Source of the DNA: Desulfatitalea sp. BRH_c12
Lineage (GTDB): Bacteria > Desulfobacterota > Desulfobacteria > Desulfobacterales > Desulfosarcinaceae
Length of the DNA stretch: 64,000 nucleotides
Assembly (NCBI GenBank): GCA_000961655.1
Contig: LADR01000018.1
Coordinates: 62,001-126,000, forward strand
Reading direction: 5' to 3'
The notes under the pieces were generated by a model. The model ran no database searches and was not told where the DNA came from. It saw only the letters and a list, made by a program, of their open reading frames with translations. The translations under genes were made by a program, and so were the position numbers. Shown piece after piece: positions 1-9,043 of this stretch (within the stretch, counting starts at the first letter, position 1; every line of letters begins with the position of its first letter).

Positions 1-320
1 AGGATAGAAACCCAATCCACCTGGATGAAAAAGCCGCTGCCGAATCGGTTTTTGGCCGCAGGGTCGTCCATGGGATGCTCGTGTCCAGCCTTTTTTCAGC
101 CCTGCTGGGCCAGCACCTGCCGGGAGAAGGCACCATTTTTCTTGGCCTGGACATTCAATTCAAGGGTCCTGTATTCATCGGCGAAGAAGTGACCGCTTTC
201 GTCAAAATCCTCACCATCCGGGAGGACAAACCCATTGTGACCTTGAGAGCCTGGTGCGAGAATGCTAGAGGTGAAACGGTTGTGGATGGCCAAGCCGTGG
301 CCAAAGCCGTCCTGCAATAA
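1..320 (+). CDS. MaoC-family (R)-specific enoyl-CoA hydratase, 3' part
   Basis: The frame is open from the window edge and ends at 320, so the N-terminus is missing. At the edge it reads DRNPIHLDEKAA and then GRRVVHGML, the hot-dog-fold hydratase-2 motif whose Asp and His are the catalytic dyad of MaoC/PhaJ enzymes. The rest, with LDIQFKGPVFIGEEV, matches the second half of the fold. Members hydrate trans-2-enoyl-CoA to (R)-3-hydroxyacyl-CoA in the cytoplasm. An ATG at 75 lies downstream of the motif, so it is not the start. A perfect hairpin follows at 341-379. Substrate chain length cannot be read from the fragment. Confidence 0.85.
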   Translation, partial: DRNPIHLDEKAAAESVFGRRVVHGMLVSSLFSALLGQHLPGEGTIFLGLDIQFKGPVFIGEEVTAFVKILTIREDKPIVTLRAWCENARGETVVDGQAVAKAVLQ

Positions 321-340
321 GAAAAAGTTTTCCACGGGAG

Positions 341-379
341 TTTCCTGCAGGGGCAACCGCCGGTTGCCCCTGCAGGAAA
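341..379. terminator. Perfect 19-bp inverted repeat, probable bidirectional terminator
   Basis: The left arm (341-359) and right arm (361-379) are exact reverse complements around one base. The core is GGGGCAACCG/CGGTTGCCCC and both ends are AAA/TTT. It sits between two convergent genes, 21 bp after the MaoC stop and 32 bp from the end of the GGDEF pseudogene. It could serve both strands as a terminator. The core also resembles the GGGCGACC-type REP palindromes elsewhere in the window, so it may be a domesticated repeat. Confidence 0.6.
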
Positions 380-411
380 AAACGTAATCTCATTCGATGA
401 TTCAGGCGTAT

Positions 412-1306
412 TTACGTTTCAGTCGCGATTTGATTGCGGCCGTTTTGTTTGGCCTGATAGAGACGCTGGTCCGCTCGGTCGAGGAGCTGGGCGAGGGTTT
501 CTCCGCGCTGGTGTGTGGCAATGCCGCCAGTCAGAGTGACTTTGAGCGGACGGCCGGCGATGGAAAAATCTCGCTTTTCTACTATACTGCGAATCCGTTC
601 GGCAAACTTAACAATATGCGCCATGTTCTCGGACGGCATAAAGATCAGAAACTCCTCTCCGCCGAATCGAATGGGCATATCGCTTTTGCGGCATTCCTGA
701 AGAATGACGGCCGCAACCTGCGTCAGGACATGGTCTCCGGCGAGGTGTCCGTAGGTATCGTTGATGCGTTTAAAATGATCCAGATCGAACATGACGACAC
801 CGATGCCGCCAATGTCACCCCTGTCATGGATTTTGTAAACGGATTCGACCGGCTTTTCGGATAGCGGTCGAATGGTCATCCCCTTGAAAGGGGCTTGCTG
901 CCGGCCTTCAACGTGATCCTGCGCGACGTCCACCAAATGATACAAGAAGGCCGGCCGGTCGCTAATAATGACAATCCCGGCATGATCGGTCACTATAAAG
1001 TGCTGACATTATTTACATTAGGCATGATCAGGGTCTGGGGGTCCTCAGATTTTCGATCTGGCTTTGCATGTAGCCCACGTTGATCGCCAGCTTTTCAGCG
1101 GCCACGGCATCCAGGTTCTGCAGAAACTCAGCGCGCGTTTTATCCGCCACATACATCAGCAAGGGAACGCCCAGGGCAAGAACGATCAGTACTCCCCACA
1201 GCCAGGGTTTTCTGAGTAGCGCAAAGAACGTCGGTCCATATCTTTTCAGCATCGCGCCTTTCATCACACCGTCAGCACAACAAGACCCACATACCATGTA
1301 AGGCAA
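412..1306 (-). pseudogene. Decayed membrane-bound diguanylate cyclase (sensor + GGDEF)
   Basis: Two fragments on the minus strand look like one broken gene. The upstream fragment (1306-1028) has a short cytoplasmic start, one membrane segment (WLWGVLIVLALGVPLLMYV) and the first part of a periplasmic helix, then a TGA stop. The downstream fragment (about 993-412) begins with a DctB-like double-Cache stretch (TDHAGIVIISDRPAFLYH) and runs into a GGDEF domain. Its GGEEF active site and the RKSD inhibitory site are intact. The middle of the sensor and the start of the GGDEF domain (the usual DxLTGLxNR region) are missing, so internal deletions are likely in addition to the stop. A functional c-di-GMP synthase is unlikely. 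A short soluble GGDEF fragment translated from the GTG at 993 cannot be excluded. Confidence 0.65.
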
Positions 1307-1351
1307 CTTTATTGGGTGCGAGCCGACTCCGGCGGCCGATCTGCGATGTTA

Positions 1352-3598
1352 TCACCCTTCTTCGATGGCAATCCCCGACACCCCTTGAAAGCCACGCGGC
1401 AGCTTTTTCCCCCGTGCTCCGCGATTGCCGCTGAATTCGGAGACAATATTATAGGTCATGCGGAAACTGCGTTTGCCGGCGAAAATGACGAATTTACACT
1501 GGTCCGGCAACACCGTGAGAAATGCCATTTCATCCGTGCCGGCCAGGATGTCTTTGGACAGCACATGGATGATCTTGTTGCCCTTGCCCTTGGCCATACG
1601 CGGCAGTTCGCCGGCGGGAAAAGCCAACATGCGCCCCTGACGGGTGACGGCCACAACCAACAGATGGTCGATGTTACGGTCGATGGGTATGGGCGTCAGG
1701 GGCACGGCGCCTTCGGGAAGACTTAAAAACGCTTTTCCCTTGGTATTGCGCGAGTGCATCTCCTCCAGTTTGCTGAAAAATCCATAGCCGGCGGTGCTGG
1801 CCACCAGATATTCTGTTTCAGGCTCTGCGATAACGACCGATAAAACGCGCGCATTCGCATCGATCGCAAAAGAACCGGTTAACGGCACGCCGTGGCTGCG
1901 CGCCGTGGGAAAGCTATTGGGGTCCGCCGCGTACGTGCGACCGTTCGAATCCATGAATATCGCGGACTGATTGCTGCGCCCGTAAGCCGCCGACAGGAAT
2001 TCATCGCCAGCCTTGTAGATCAGCTCTTCGGGTTTAATGTCGTGGCCTTTGGCGGTGCGAACCCATCCCATTTTGGACAGGACCACCGTGACGGGTTCCA
2101 CAGGGGCCATTTCGGTCTCGGAGATGGCGCGGGCTTCCGCACGTGCGACAATCCGGCTGCGCCGGGCGTCGCCGAATTTCGCGGCGTCGTCGGTCATCTC
2201 TTTTTTAATCAGATTGCCAAGGCGCGCCGGGGATGCCAAAACTTTTTCGATGGCGGCCTTTTCGGCCAGCAAGGTTTTTTGCTCCGCCTTCAACTTTTGT
2301 TCTTCAAGCCGGGCCAACTGGCGCAACCTGATCTGCAAGATGGCTTCGGCCTGGCGCTCGCTGATCGAGAAGGCCTTGATCAGTTCGGGTTTGGGGTCGT
2401 CGCTCGTGCGAATGATCTGGATGATCCGGTCCAGATTCAAAAAGGCGATCAACAACCCTTCGAGCACATGCAAGCGGTCAAGCAGTTGGTTCAGCCGGTG
2501 TTCCAGGCGGCGCGTGACAGTCTGTTTGCGGAACGCCAGCCATTCGACAAGCAGCGGCCGCAGGCCTTTGACTTGGGGTTTGCGCTCCGTGCCGATCATG
2601 TTCAGATTGACTTTATAGGTGTTCTCCATGTCGGTGGTGGCACACAGGTGCGACATGAGATCATCCAGATCCACGCGGTTTGATCGCGGGGTGATGACAA
2701 TGCGCACCGGCGCCTCGCTGTCACCTTCATCGCGGATATCGGACACCATGGGCAGTTTTTTCTGTTGCATCTGCATGGCGATCTGCTCGATCACCTTGGT
2801 CGGGGAGACCTGGTAGGGCAATGCCTGAATGACGATGTTGCCGTTTTCGCGCTGCCACACGGCACGCATGCGCACTGTGCCGAACCCGCTGCGGTAAATT
2901 TCGACGATATCCTGGGGAGCGGTAATGATTTCAGCCTCGGTGGGATAGTCCGGCCCCAAAATGTGCGCGCACAGTTCTTCCAGAGTGGCATCCGGGTGAT
3001 CCAAAAGATGGATACAGGCTTTGACCACTTCGTTCATGTTGTGCGGCGGAATATTGGTGGCCATTCCCACGGCAATGCCGCTGCCGCCGTTGAGCAGCAC
3101 ATTGGGCAGGCGCGCTGGCATGTAGAGGGGCTCTTGCAAGGTCCCGTCGAAATTGGCCCCCCACTCGACCGTGCCCATGGCGAGTTCGGAGAGCAGCAAT
3201 TCGGCATAGGGCGAAAGACGCGCTTCGGTATAGCGCATGGCTGCAAAGGATTTAGGATCATCGACCGACCCCCAGTTGCCCTGCCCTTCGACCAGTGGGT
3301 AGCGATAGGAGAACGGCTGCGACATGAGCACCATGGCTTCGTAACAGGCCGTGTCGCCGTGTGGGTGAAACTTGCCCAGCACGTCACCGATCGTTCGCGC
3401 CGCCTTCTTGAATTTGGCCGGTGCGCTCAGTCCCAACTCCGACATCGCGTAGAGGATTCTACGATGGACCGGCTTGAGCCCGTCGCCGATAAACGGCAGC
3501 GCCCGATCCATGATGACATACATGGCGTAATTCAGGTAGGATTGTTCGCTGAACACATGGATGGGAATGGATTCGACCAGATGGTTGTTCTTCTGCAT
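1352..3598 (-). CDS. parC: DNA topoisomerase IV subunit A
   Basis: This is the 748-residue DNA cleavage and religation subunit of a type IIA topoisomerase, which decatenates daughter chromosomes. The winged-helix breakage-reunion domain starts near residue 20. It contains GKFHPHGD (about 76-83) and [10 protein letters not shown] with catalytic Tyr123. A coiled coil follows around 360-460. The C-terminal region (about 490-748) looks like a shortened ParC-type beta-pinwheel and lacks an obvious GyrA box, which favours ParC over GyrA. It begins 79 bp after the parE stop on the same strand, the usual parE-parC operon order. The start is the ATG at 3598. Length and motifs are complete. Confidence 0.93.
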   Translation of the reverse strand: MQKNNHLVESIPIHVFSEQSYLNYAMYVIMDRALPFIGDGLKPVHRRILYAMSELGLSAPAKFKKAARTIGDVLGKFHPHGDTACYEAMVLMSQPFSYRYPLVEGQGNWGSVDDPKSFAAMRYTEARLSPYAELLLSELAMGTVEWGANFDGTLQEPLYMPARLPNVLLNGGSGIAVGMATNIPPHNMNEVVKACIHLLDHPDATLEELCAHILGPDYPTEAEIITAPQDIVEIYRSGFGTVRMRAVWQRENGNIVIQALPYQVSPTKVIEQIAMQMQQKKLPMVSDIRDEGDSEAPVRIVITPRSNRVDLDDLMSHLCATTDMENTYKVNLNMIGTERKPQVKGLRPLLVEWLAFRKQTVTRRLEHRLNQLLDRLHVLEGLLIAFLNLDRIIQIIRTSDDPKPELIKAFSISERQAEAILQIRLRQLARLEEQKLKAEQKTLLAEKAAIEKVLASPARLGNLIKKEMTDDAAKFGDARRSRIVARAEARAISETEMAPVEPVTVVLSKMGWVRTAKGHDIKPEELIYKAGDEFLSAAYGRSNQSAIFMDSNGRTYAADPNSFPTARSHGVPLTGSFAIDANARVLSVVIAEPETEYLVASTAGYGFFSKLEEMHSRNTKGKAFLSLPEGAVPLTPIPIDRNIDHLLVVAVTRQGRMLAFPAGELPRMAKGKGNKIIHVLSKDILAGTDEMAFLTVLPDQCKFVIFAGKRSFRMTYNIVSEFSGNRGARGKKLPRGFQGVSGIAIEEG

Positions 3599-3677
3599 AA
3601 ACGTTTTCCATATCAGTTTGCCCAGCGACCGCTATGGCCGGCTGTGGATGCCCTGGGAGGCTGAATGCCTGCGCCCT

Positions 3678-5603
3678 TTATAATTCTTCGGCCTGACTGC
3701 CCCTTCTTTCCAACCAGAGCTTGCGATCATCGATGCTTTTTTTACCCAGCAGCATCGTCATCATGGCATGGATGCCTTCTTGCTCCTGCGGGTCACTGTC
3801 CAGGCGCATCAGGCGGCGCGTTTCCGGGGCCATGGTGGTCTCGCGCAGCTGCTGCGGGTTCATTTCCCCCAAGCCTTTGAAGCGCTGGATGATCGGCTTG
3901 CTCCGGTGGTCGGCATGTTTTTTGAGAATGGCCTCTTTTTCGTATTCATCCAAGGCATAAAAAACCTTTTTACCGATATCGATGCGATACAGCGGCGGCA
4001 ACGATACGTGGATGTGCCCTGCGTCGACCAGGGGCTTGAAGTGTTTCAGAAAAAGGGCGCACAGCAGGGTAGCGATGTGCTGGCCATCCGAATCGGCATC
4101 GGCCAGGATGCAGATCTTGTGATAGCGCAGACCGTTGGTTTCGGTTCCGCCGGGTTCGACGCCGATGGCTACCGAAATGTCATGAATTTCGTTTGATCCC
4201 AGAACGGATTCGCTGCGGTCGTCCCAGGTGTTCTTGATTTTACCGCGCAGCGGCATGATGGCCTGAAAATGCCGGTTGCGGGCCTGTTTGGCGGACCCGC
4301 CGGCGGAATCACCCTCGACCAGGTACAACTCGCACTGGGCCGGATCATCGTTGATGCAATCTGCCAGCTTGCCCGGCAGCACGGGACCGCCTGAGGCTTT
4401 TTTGCGGATCACCGTTTTAGCGGCATCCAGACGCCGGCGCGCTTTGGCGATGGCGATTTCGGCGAGCTGCTGGCCGATTTCAACGTGTTGGTTCAAGTAA
4501 AGGCTGAAGCTGTCTTTGAGGACCCCGGAAACGAAATCGGCGCATTGCCGCGACGCCAGACGCTCTTTGGTCTGCCCGGCGAAATGGGGGTCCTGCAGCT
4601 TGACCGAAAGCACGTAGGAGCAGGTGTCCCAGATGTCCTCCGGACCGATTTTAATGCCGCGCGGCAGCAACTTGCGCAAGTCGCAGAATTCTCTGATGGC
4701 GGCCAGCAGGCCGGCGCGGAACCCGTTGACATGCGTGCCGCCTTGCGCGGTGGGAATCAAGTTGCAGTAGCTTTCACCGATGCCCTGCCCGGCCCCGGCC
4801 TCGAGCAGCCAGGTGGCCGACCAGGTCACTTGCTCCTGGGCGCCTTGGTAGTTGCCGGAAAACGGCGGATTGGGGACGAAGGTCAAATCAGCCAGGCCAT
4901 TGACCAGGTACTCATCCAGGCCGGTTTCGAAATGCCAGGTTTCCAGCTCGCCGGTTTTGCGATCCTCGAAACTGACAAAAAGACCCGGGCACAGCACGGC
5001 CTTGGCGCGCAGGATGTGCTTGAGCCGCCCTACCGAGAATGTGACACTGTCAAAATATTTGGGTTCGGGCCAGAAATGCACGGCCGTGCCGCTATGTTTT
5101 TGGCCCACTTTACCTACGAGATCGAGGGGTTGGACCTTTTCGCCGTGTTCGAACGCCATGGTGTAAACGTTGCCATCGCGTTTGATTTCCACTTCAAGAC
5201 GCCTGGACAGCGCATTGACCACCGACACGCCAACCCCGTGCAGGCCTCCGGAAAACCGGTAATCCTTATTTGAAAATTTGGCGCCGGCATGCAACCGGGT
5301 CAGGATGACCTCTACACCGGACACCTTTTCGGTAGGATGTTCGTCCACCGGCATGCCGCGGCCATTGTCCGTGACCTGAATGGAACCATCTTCATGCAGC
5401 ACCACTTCGATGCGGTCGGCATACCCGGCAATGGCTTCGTCGGCCGCATTGTCGATGACCTCCTGGGCCATGTGGTTGGGCCGTTGGGTATCCGTGTACA
5501 TGGCCGGCCGCCGCTTGACCGGTTCGAGCCCTTCGAGGACTTCCACCGAGGCCGCGGTATATTCGGATTTGTCTCTATTGTTAAAAATATCGCCGTTTTT
5601 CAT
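3678..5603 (-). CDS. parE: DNA topoisomerase IV subunit B
   Basis: This is the 641-residue ATPase subunit of topoisomerase IV. The GHKL ATP-binding domain shows EVIDNAADEA (near 50), DNGRGMPV and GGLHGVGVSVVNAL. The transducer domain follows. The TOPRIM domain shows LVEGDSAGGSAKQARNR (about 430) and the metal-binding DADSDGQHI, and the protein ends with the KGLGEMNPQQL motif. There is no GyrB-type insert, and the next gene is parC, so ParE is preferred over GyrB. It is first in the operon. The upstream 900 bp hold repeats, so the promoter probably lies within about 100 bp of the start. Confidence 0.93.
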   Translation of the reverse strand: MKNGDIFNNRDKSEYTAASVEVLEGLEPVKRRPAMYTDTQRPNHMAQEVIDNAADEAIAGYADRIEVVLHEDGSIQVTDNGRGMPVDEHPTEKVSGVEVILTRLHAGAKFSNKDYRFSGGLHGVGVSVVNALSRRLEVEIKRDGNVYTMAFEHGEKVQPLDLVGKVGQKHSGTAVHFWPEPKYFDSVTFSVGRLKHILRAKAVLCPGLFVSFEDRKTGELETWHFETGLDEYLVNGLADLTFVPNPPFSGNYQGAQEQVTWSATWLLEAGAGQGIGESYCNLIPTAQGGTHVNGFRAGLLAAIREFCDLRKLLPRGIKIGPEDIWDTCSYVLSVKLQDPHFAGQTKERLASRQCADFVSGVLKDSFSLYLNQHVEIGQQLAEIAIAKARRRLDAAKTVIRKKASGGPVLPGKLADCINDDPAQCELYLVEGDSAGGSAKQARNRHFQAIMPLRGKIKNTWDDRSESVLGSNEIHDISVAIGVEPGGTETNGLRYHKICILADADSDGQHIATLLCALFLKHFKPLVDAGHIHVSLPPLYRIDIGKKVFYALDEYEKEAILKKHADHRSKPIIQRFKGLGEMNPQQLRETTMAPETRRLMRLDSDPQEQEGIHAMMTMLLGKKSIDDRKLWLERRGSQAEEL

Positions 5604-5693
5604 CTGTTTTCAGTTTCGCTCAGGAGTCGAATTTTTTTATCGGAAAGTGGACCATTCAATAAAAACTATTTTATCAAAGCCCTTACACCTACC

Positions 5694-6063
5694 TTGCGCC
5701 GTCGGGGCTGTCAAGATCACTGATGGTGGACGACAGGGCCCCGGCAAAGTTAATCAGGCACGCCGATGATACGCAGGACGCCGAGGCCGAGCCTTGCGCA
5801 GCAACGCAAGGCAGGGGCGATGAAGCCAGGTAGGGTGGGCATCGCCCACCATTGTCTTATGTCGAGCGCCTCTGTGACTGGCCGTATTCAACGTTTCACC
5901 GCTATGTTCGATCCGTGGCTATCCATTCGCTTGGGCGTATCAGTGTCAAAACCGATGATGTTGTTTGCGGGCAATAGTGGTGGGCAGTGCCCACCCTACA
6001 TTCGGACCACCCAATACTTTGCGCCGTCGGGGCTGTCAAGATTACTGATGGTGGACGACAGGG
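5694..6063. repeat. 45-bp direct repeats flanking a REP doublet
   Basis: Positions 5694-5738 and 6019-6063 carry the same 45 bp (TTGCGCCGTCGGGGCTGTCA and onward) with one visible mismatch (AGATCAC versus AGATTAC). The segment between them holds the REP doublet at 5830-6000. The second copy runs directly into the left end of the MITE at 6058. The arrangement suggests a local duplication or an insertion between duplicated flanks. Confidence 0.7.
5830..6000. repeat. REP doublet (REPIN-like), GTAGGGTGGGCA family, copy a
   Basis: The left end is the palindrome TAGGGTGGGCATCGCCCACC and the right end is its inverted counterpart GGTGGGCAGTGCCCACCCTA. They bracket about 130 bp containing CGCTATGTTC and CGCTTGGGCG. 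Copies with the same ends and similar interior lie at 16982-17116 and 32811-32940. A palindrome pair in inverted orientation in intergenic DNA fits a REPIN, the nonautonomous unit moved by RAYT transposases. No RAYT gene is present in the window. Confidence 0.7.
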
Positions 6064-6386
6064 TATCCGCATTTGAAATTGTTCTCGCAGGGGATCCCAC
6101 CTGTAGGGGCGACCGGCGGTCGCCCGGTGCGGGTGCAAAGCCGGCAGGCCAGGCAATCATGGGTGCGGGAGAAAAAAGGCCGCGCCAGTCTGTGCGATGA
6201 CTCAAATTCAGTGGTTCGCGCGGGCGACCGCCGGTCGCCCCTACAACGGGCACCGTGACTATCACGGTGTCCATTCGCCCCGGAATTGACCGACATTACG
6301 CATCGGGCGAGCACAAGGTTCGCTCTCGAGGAAGAACGATGTTCCATTTCTGAAATGCGGCCCATACGCAAATGCGGTTACCCTGT
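6058..6386. mobile_element. MITE with 18-bp terminal inverted repeats, copy 1
   Basis: The left end ACAGGGTATCCGCATTTG (6058-6075) and right end CAAATGCGGTTACCCTGT (6369-6386) are inverted copies with one mismatch. GGTGGACG occurs directly outside both ends (6050-6057 and 6387-6394), as expected for a target-site duplication of 8-9 bp. The 329-bp interior has no convincing gene. It carries two GGGCGACC(G/C)GCGGTCGCCC-type palindromes (about 6106-6129 and 6219-6245) and a third hairpin near 6303-6325. A second copy in the opposite orientation lies at 42639-42956. This is a nonautonomous element whose transposase is not in the window. Confidence 0.8.
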
Positions 6387-6523
6387 GGTGGACGAAAACT
6401 GACTACCGTAAATCATGCTTTGCAATACGCATTATTCTTGCGGGGTTTAATCCGGCGACCCAATTCTCAGAGCATGTCCCTGCATTACATTTAAGGAAAT
6501 AACTGAACTCGGAGGAACACAAA

Positions 6524-6787
6524 ATGGTCAAGGATCATGGCCCGCAGATTAAGGATGATGAACGTTACGAGAAACTTCGCGAAAAAGGCATGAGCAAGGA
6601 AAAAGCCGCGCGCATCGCCAATACGCCGCGCTCTGAAGCAGGCCGACGGGGCGGAAAATCGCCGCGTTATGAGGAGTGGCGCCGGGATGATCTTTACCAG
6701 AAAGCCAAAGAGGTCGGCATCCCGGGCCGCTCCAAAATGCAGAAGTCAGGCTTGATCGATGCGCTTCGCCATCATGGCAAAACCTGA
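6524..6787 (+). CDS. Small basic DUF7218-like protein with Rho N-like domain
   Basis: This 87-residue soluble protein has two parts. The N-terminus, with KDHGPQIKDDERYEKLREKG and SKEKAARIANTP, is the DUF7218 signature. The C-terminus, with LYQKAKEVGIPGRSKM and LIDALRHH, looks like the SAP-like Rho-N helix-extended-helix fold. Such proteins are small, charged and usually stand alone; their function is not established. The start is supported by the Shine-Dalgarno GGAGG at about 6511. It lies just downstream of a MITE, which may supply or disturb its promoter. Confidence 0.8.
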   Translation: MVKDHGPQIKDDERYEKLREKGMSKEKAARIANTPRSEAGRRGGKSPRYEEWRRDDLYQKAKEVGIPGRSKMQKSGLIDALRHHGKT

Positions 6788-6971
6788 TGATTCCTGCCAC
6801 AGGGTTTGACGCATCTGTCCTTGATTACAGCCGCCCTGGCCATCCAGGGGTACGCACAAGAAAGTCCCGGACTGGAAGATGATAAGCAGGTATAATCTGC
6901 GTTACCGAAACTAATACAGCCACAACCCCATATCACCTTGTTCAATTCGTCTTTAGAGTTCGGGTTCACAT

Positions 6972-7085
6972 TTAGTTATCCAGTTCGGACGACTAATGGC
7001 GTTTTCGGGATTGCACGGAGGAGGTGATCCGGGGCTTTTCTACGTCACCCCACGCCGTATCTCCTTACCGAAGTGGATAACCAGA
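6972..7085 (+). promoter_or_regulatory. Conserved ~110-bp element upstream of poxB-like gene, copy 1
   Basis: The shared core is TTGCACGGAGGAGGTGA, a variable stretch, then GTCACCCCA, CCGTATCTC and ACCGAAGTGGATAACCAGA. The same core recurs at 11560-11671 and 17131-17227. The two ends (TTATCCAGTTCGG at about 6975 and CCGAAGTGGATAA near 7069) are imperfect inverted repeats. The element ends about 42 bp before the next start codon. It may be a transcribed leader or promoter, or a MITE: its ends resemble the TIR GGTTATGCACTTCGC of the IS1595-type element at 44560. Confidence 0.6.
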
Positions 7086-7126
7086 AGTTCCGTATCCTAT
7101 CAACCCCATAGGGTGAGGAGGGCGTC

Positions 7127-8884
7127 ATGGCGAAAACAACAGCCGCCGATATCATGATTGACACATTGATTGACTGGGGCGTGGAGGTCGTTTTCGGTAT
7201 ACCCGGCGATGGCATCAACGGCATCATGGAAGCATTGCGACAGCGCCAGGACGACATCCGATTCATCCAGGTGCGCCATGAAGAGGCGGCCGCATTCATG
7301 GCTTGCGGCTATGCCAAATACAGCGGCAAGCTGGGCGCCTGTCTGGCGACATCCGGGCCGGGCGGTATCCATCTGCTCAACGGGCTCTATGACGCAAAAC
7401 TGGATGGCACACCGGTTATCGCGTTGACCGGCCTGCAGTACCACGATCTGATCGGCACCCAGACCCAGCAGGATGTGGAGCTCGACAAGGTCTTCCAGGA
7501 TGTCAGCGTTTATAATGCGCGCGTCATGGGTCCGGCGCATGTTCGCAATGTCATGGAACTGGCCTGCCGGACGGCGTTGGCCTACAAAGGGGTGGCCCAC
7601 GTCACCATGCCCGTGGATATGCAGGAAATGCCTCTGGATGCGGATACCCGCTCCAAGCGCAATGTGGCCCGCCACACCACTTCCGAATTCGCCCGCGGCG
7701 CACGCCAGCCGAGCGGCGAAGACGTGCACAGAGCCGCCGAGATCCTCAATGCCGGCCGCAAGATCACCCTATTGGTCGGCCAGGGCGCCCTGCAGGCCAC
7801 CGATCAGGTACTAAAAACGGCCGAAATACTGCAGGCCCCTGTGGTCAAAGCACTGCTGGGCAAGGCCGTCGTCCCCGACGACAACCCGTATACTACCGGC
7901 TCGGTAGGCTTGCTCGGCACGGAGGCTTCCTACACCGCCATGGAAGAGTGCGATACGCTTTTGATCGTGGGCAGCGGATTTCCGTATATCGAGTACTACC
8001 CCAAACCCGACAAAGCCCGTGGCATCCAGATCGATTACGATCCCCAGCGCATCGGTATGCGCTTTCCGGTTGATGTCGGACTGGTGGGGGACAGTGGTAA
8101 AACATTGCAGACATTGATCCCGCTGCTCAACCGCCGGTCCGAGTCGGACCATCTGAATAAGTGCCGCGGCCAGATGGCAAAGTGGCATGCACTCATGCAA
8201 AAACGCGGCAGCGTGGATACCCGACCGATGAAGCCGCAGGTGGTCGCCTGGGAGTTAGGCCAACGATTGGCCGACAACGCCATTGTCTCTTGCGATTCGG
8301 GCACTATCACCACGTGGTGGGCACGTCAGATTCCTGTAAAACGTGGGCAGATGCACTCGGTATCGGGCAATCTGGCCTCGATGGGTTGCGGATTGCCGTA
8401 TGCCATCGCCGCACAGATCGCTTATCCCGATCGGCAGTCAGTCGCCTTCGTGGGTGACGGCGGCTTTTCCATGCTCATGGCCGAGTTCTCGACAGCGGTC
8501 AAATACAAACTGCCCATCAAAGTCATCGTGATCAAAAACAATTCTCTGGGGCAGATCAAATGGGAGCAGATGGTGATCAACGGCAACCCCGAATTCGGCT
8601 GTGAATTGGAGAATATCGATTATGCCGCGGTGGCGCGCGCTTGCGGCGGTACCGGCTACACGATCGAGGATCCCAAAACGTGCGGCGACATCCTTGAAGA
8701 GGCCCTTCGTACACCGGGACCGGTGCTGGTCGATGCCATCGTCGACACGCACGAACCGCCCATGCCGCCCAAGGTTACCTACGAGCAAGCCAAGGAACTG
8801 GCGATATCCCTGGCCAAAGGCACCCCTTACCGGGGCAGGATCATCAAAACCATCCTGGGCGACCGCTTGCGTGAGTTGATTTGA
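7127..8884 (+). CDS. Thiamine-diphosphate enzyme, pyruvate oxidase/dehydrogenase (PoxB) type
   Basis: This 585-residue cytoplasmic or membrane-associated enzyme has the three domains of the acetolactate synthase/pyruvate oxidase family. The PYR domain starts near residue 5 with FGIPGDGING and the cofactor-activating Glu in VRHEEAAAFMA (about 52). The central FAD/Rossmann-like domain spans about 190-320. The PP domain carries the diphosphate motif VGDGGFSML with NN about 28 residues on (VIVIKNNSLGQIKWEQ). The last motif resembles PoxB (pyruvate:quinone oxidoreductase), which makes acetate and CO2. The weakly amphipathic C-terminus RGRIIKTILGDRLRELI could be the lipid-activation peptide of PoxB, but this is an inference. 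Other decarboxylases of the family cannot be excluded. The start follows GAGGAGGGCGTC. Confidence 0.8.
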   Translation: MAKTTAADIMIDTLIDWGVEVVFGIPGDGINGIMEALRQRQDDIRFIQVRHEEAAAFMACGYAKYSGKLGACLATSGPGGIHLLNGLYDAKLDGTPVIALTGLQYHDLIGTQTQQDVELDKVFQDVSVYNARVMGPAHVRNVMELACRTALAYKGVAHVTMPVDMQEMPLDADTRSKRNVARHTTSEFARGARQPSGEDVHRAAEILNAGRKITLLVGQGALQATDQVLKTAEILQAPVVKALLGKAVVPDDNPYTTGSVGLLGTEASYTAMEECDTLLIVGSGFPYIEYYPKPDKARGIQIDYDPQRIGMRFPVDVGLVGDSGKTLQTLIPLLNRRSESDHLNKCRGQMAKWHALMQKRGSVDTRPMKPQVVAWELGQRLADNAIVSCDSGTITTWWARQIPVKRGQMHSVSGNLASMGCGLPYAIAAQIAYPDRQSVAFVGDGGFSMLMAEFSTAVKYKLPIKVIVIKNNSLGQIKWEQMVINGNPEFGCELENIDYAAVARACGGTGYTIEDPKTCGDILEEALRTPGPVLVDAIVDTHEPPMPPKVTYEQAKELAISLAKGTPYRGRIIKTILGDRLRELI

Positions 8885-9043
8885 TGGTCATCAGACTTCA
8901 GCGAAGCCACCCCAAGGGCGTACAGTCGAAGCTGGATGGAAATAGGGAATAGACCTACTGTCCCGGGTCCTCTTTTCCTCTGTAGGATATGAAACACACC
9001 ACATTCAAAGATCCTCATGAGCTGACAGCAAAGGAAACGGCCT

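Noticed and set aside
1028-1030. TGA in the GGDEF pseudogene as a selenocysteine codon
   Set aside because: The downstream frame does not continue as a GGDEF or Cache protein, and there is no Cys in that part of the family.
7016-7030. Piece of a 16S rRNA 3' end (GGAGGAGGTGATCC resembles the reversed GGATCACCTCCTT)
   Set aside because: The match is only about a dozen bases and reflects Shine-Dalgarno complementarity. The flanking sequence is not rRNA.
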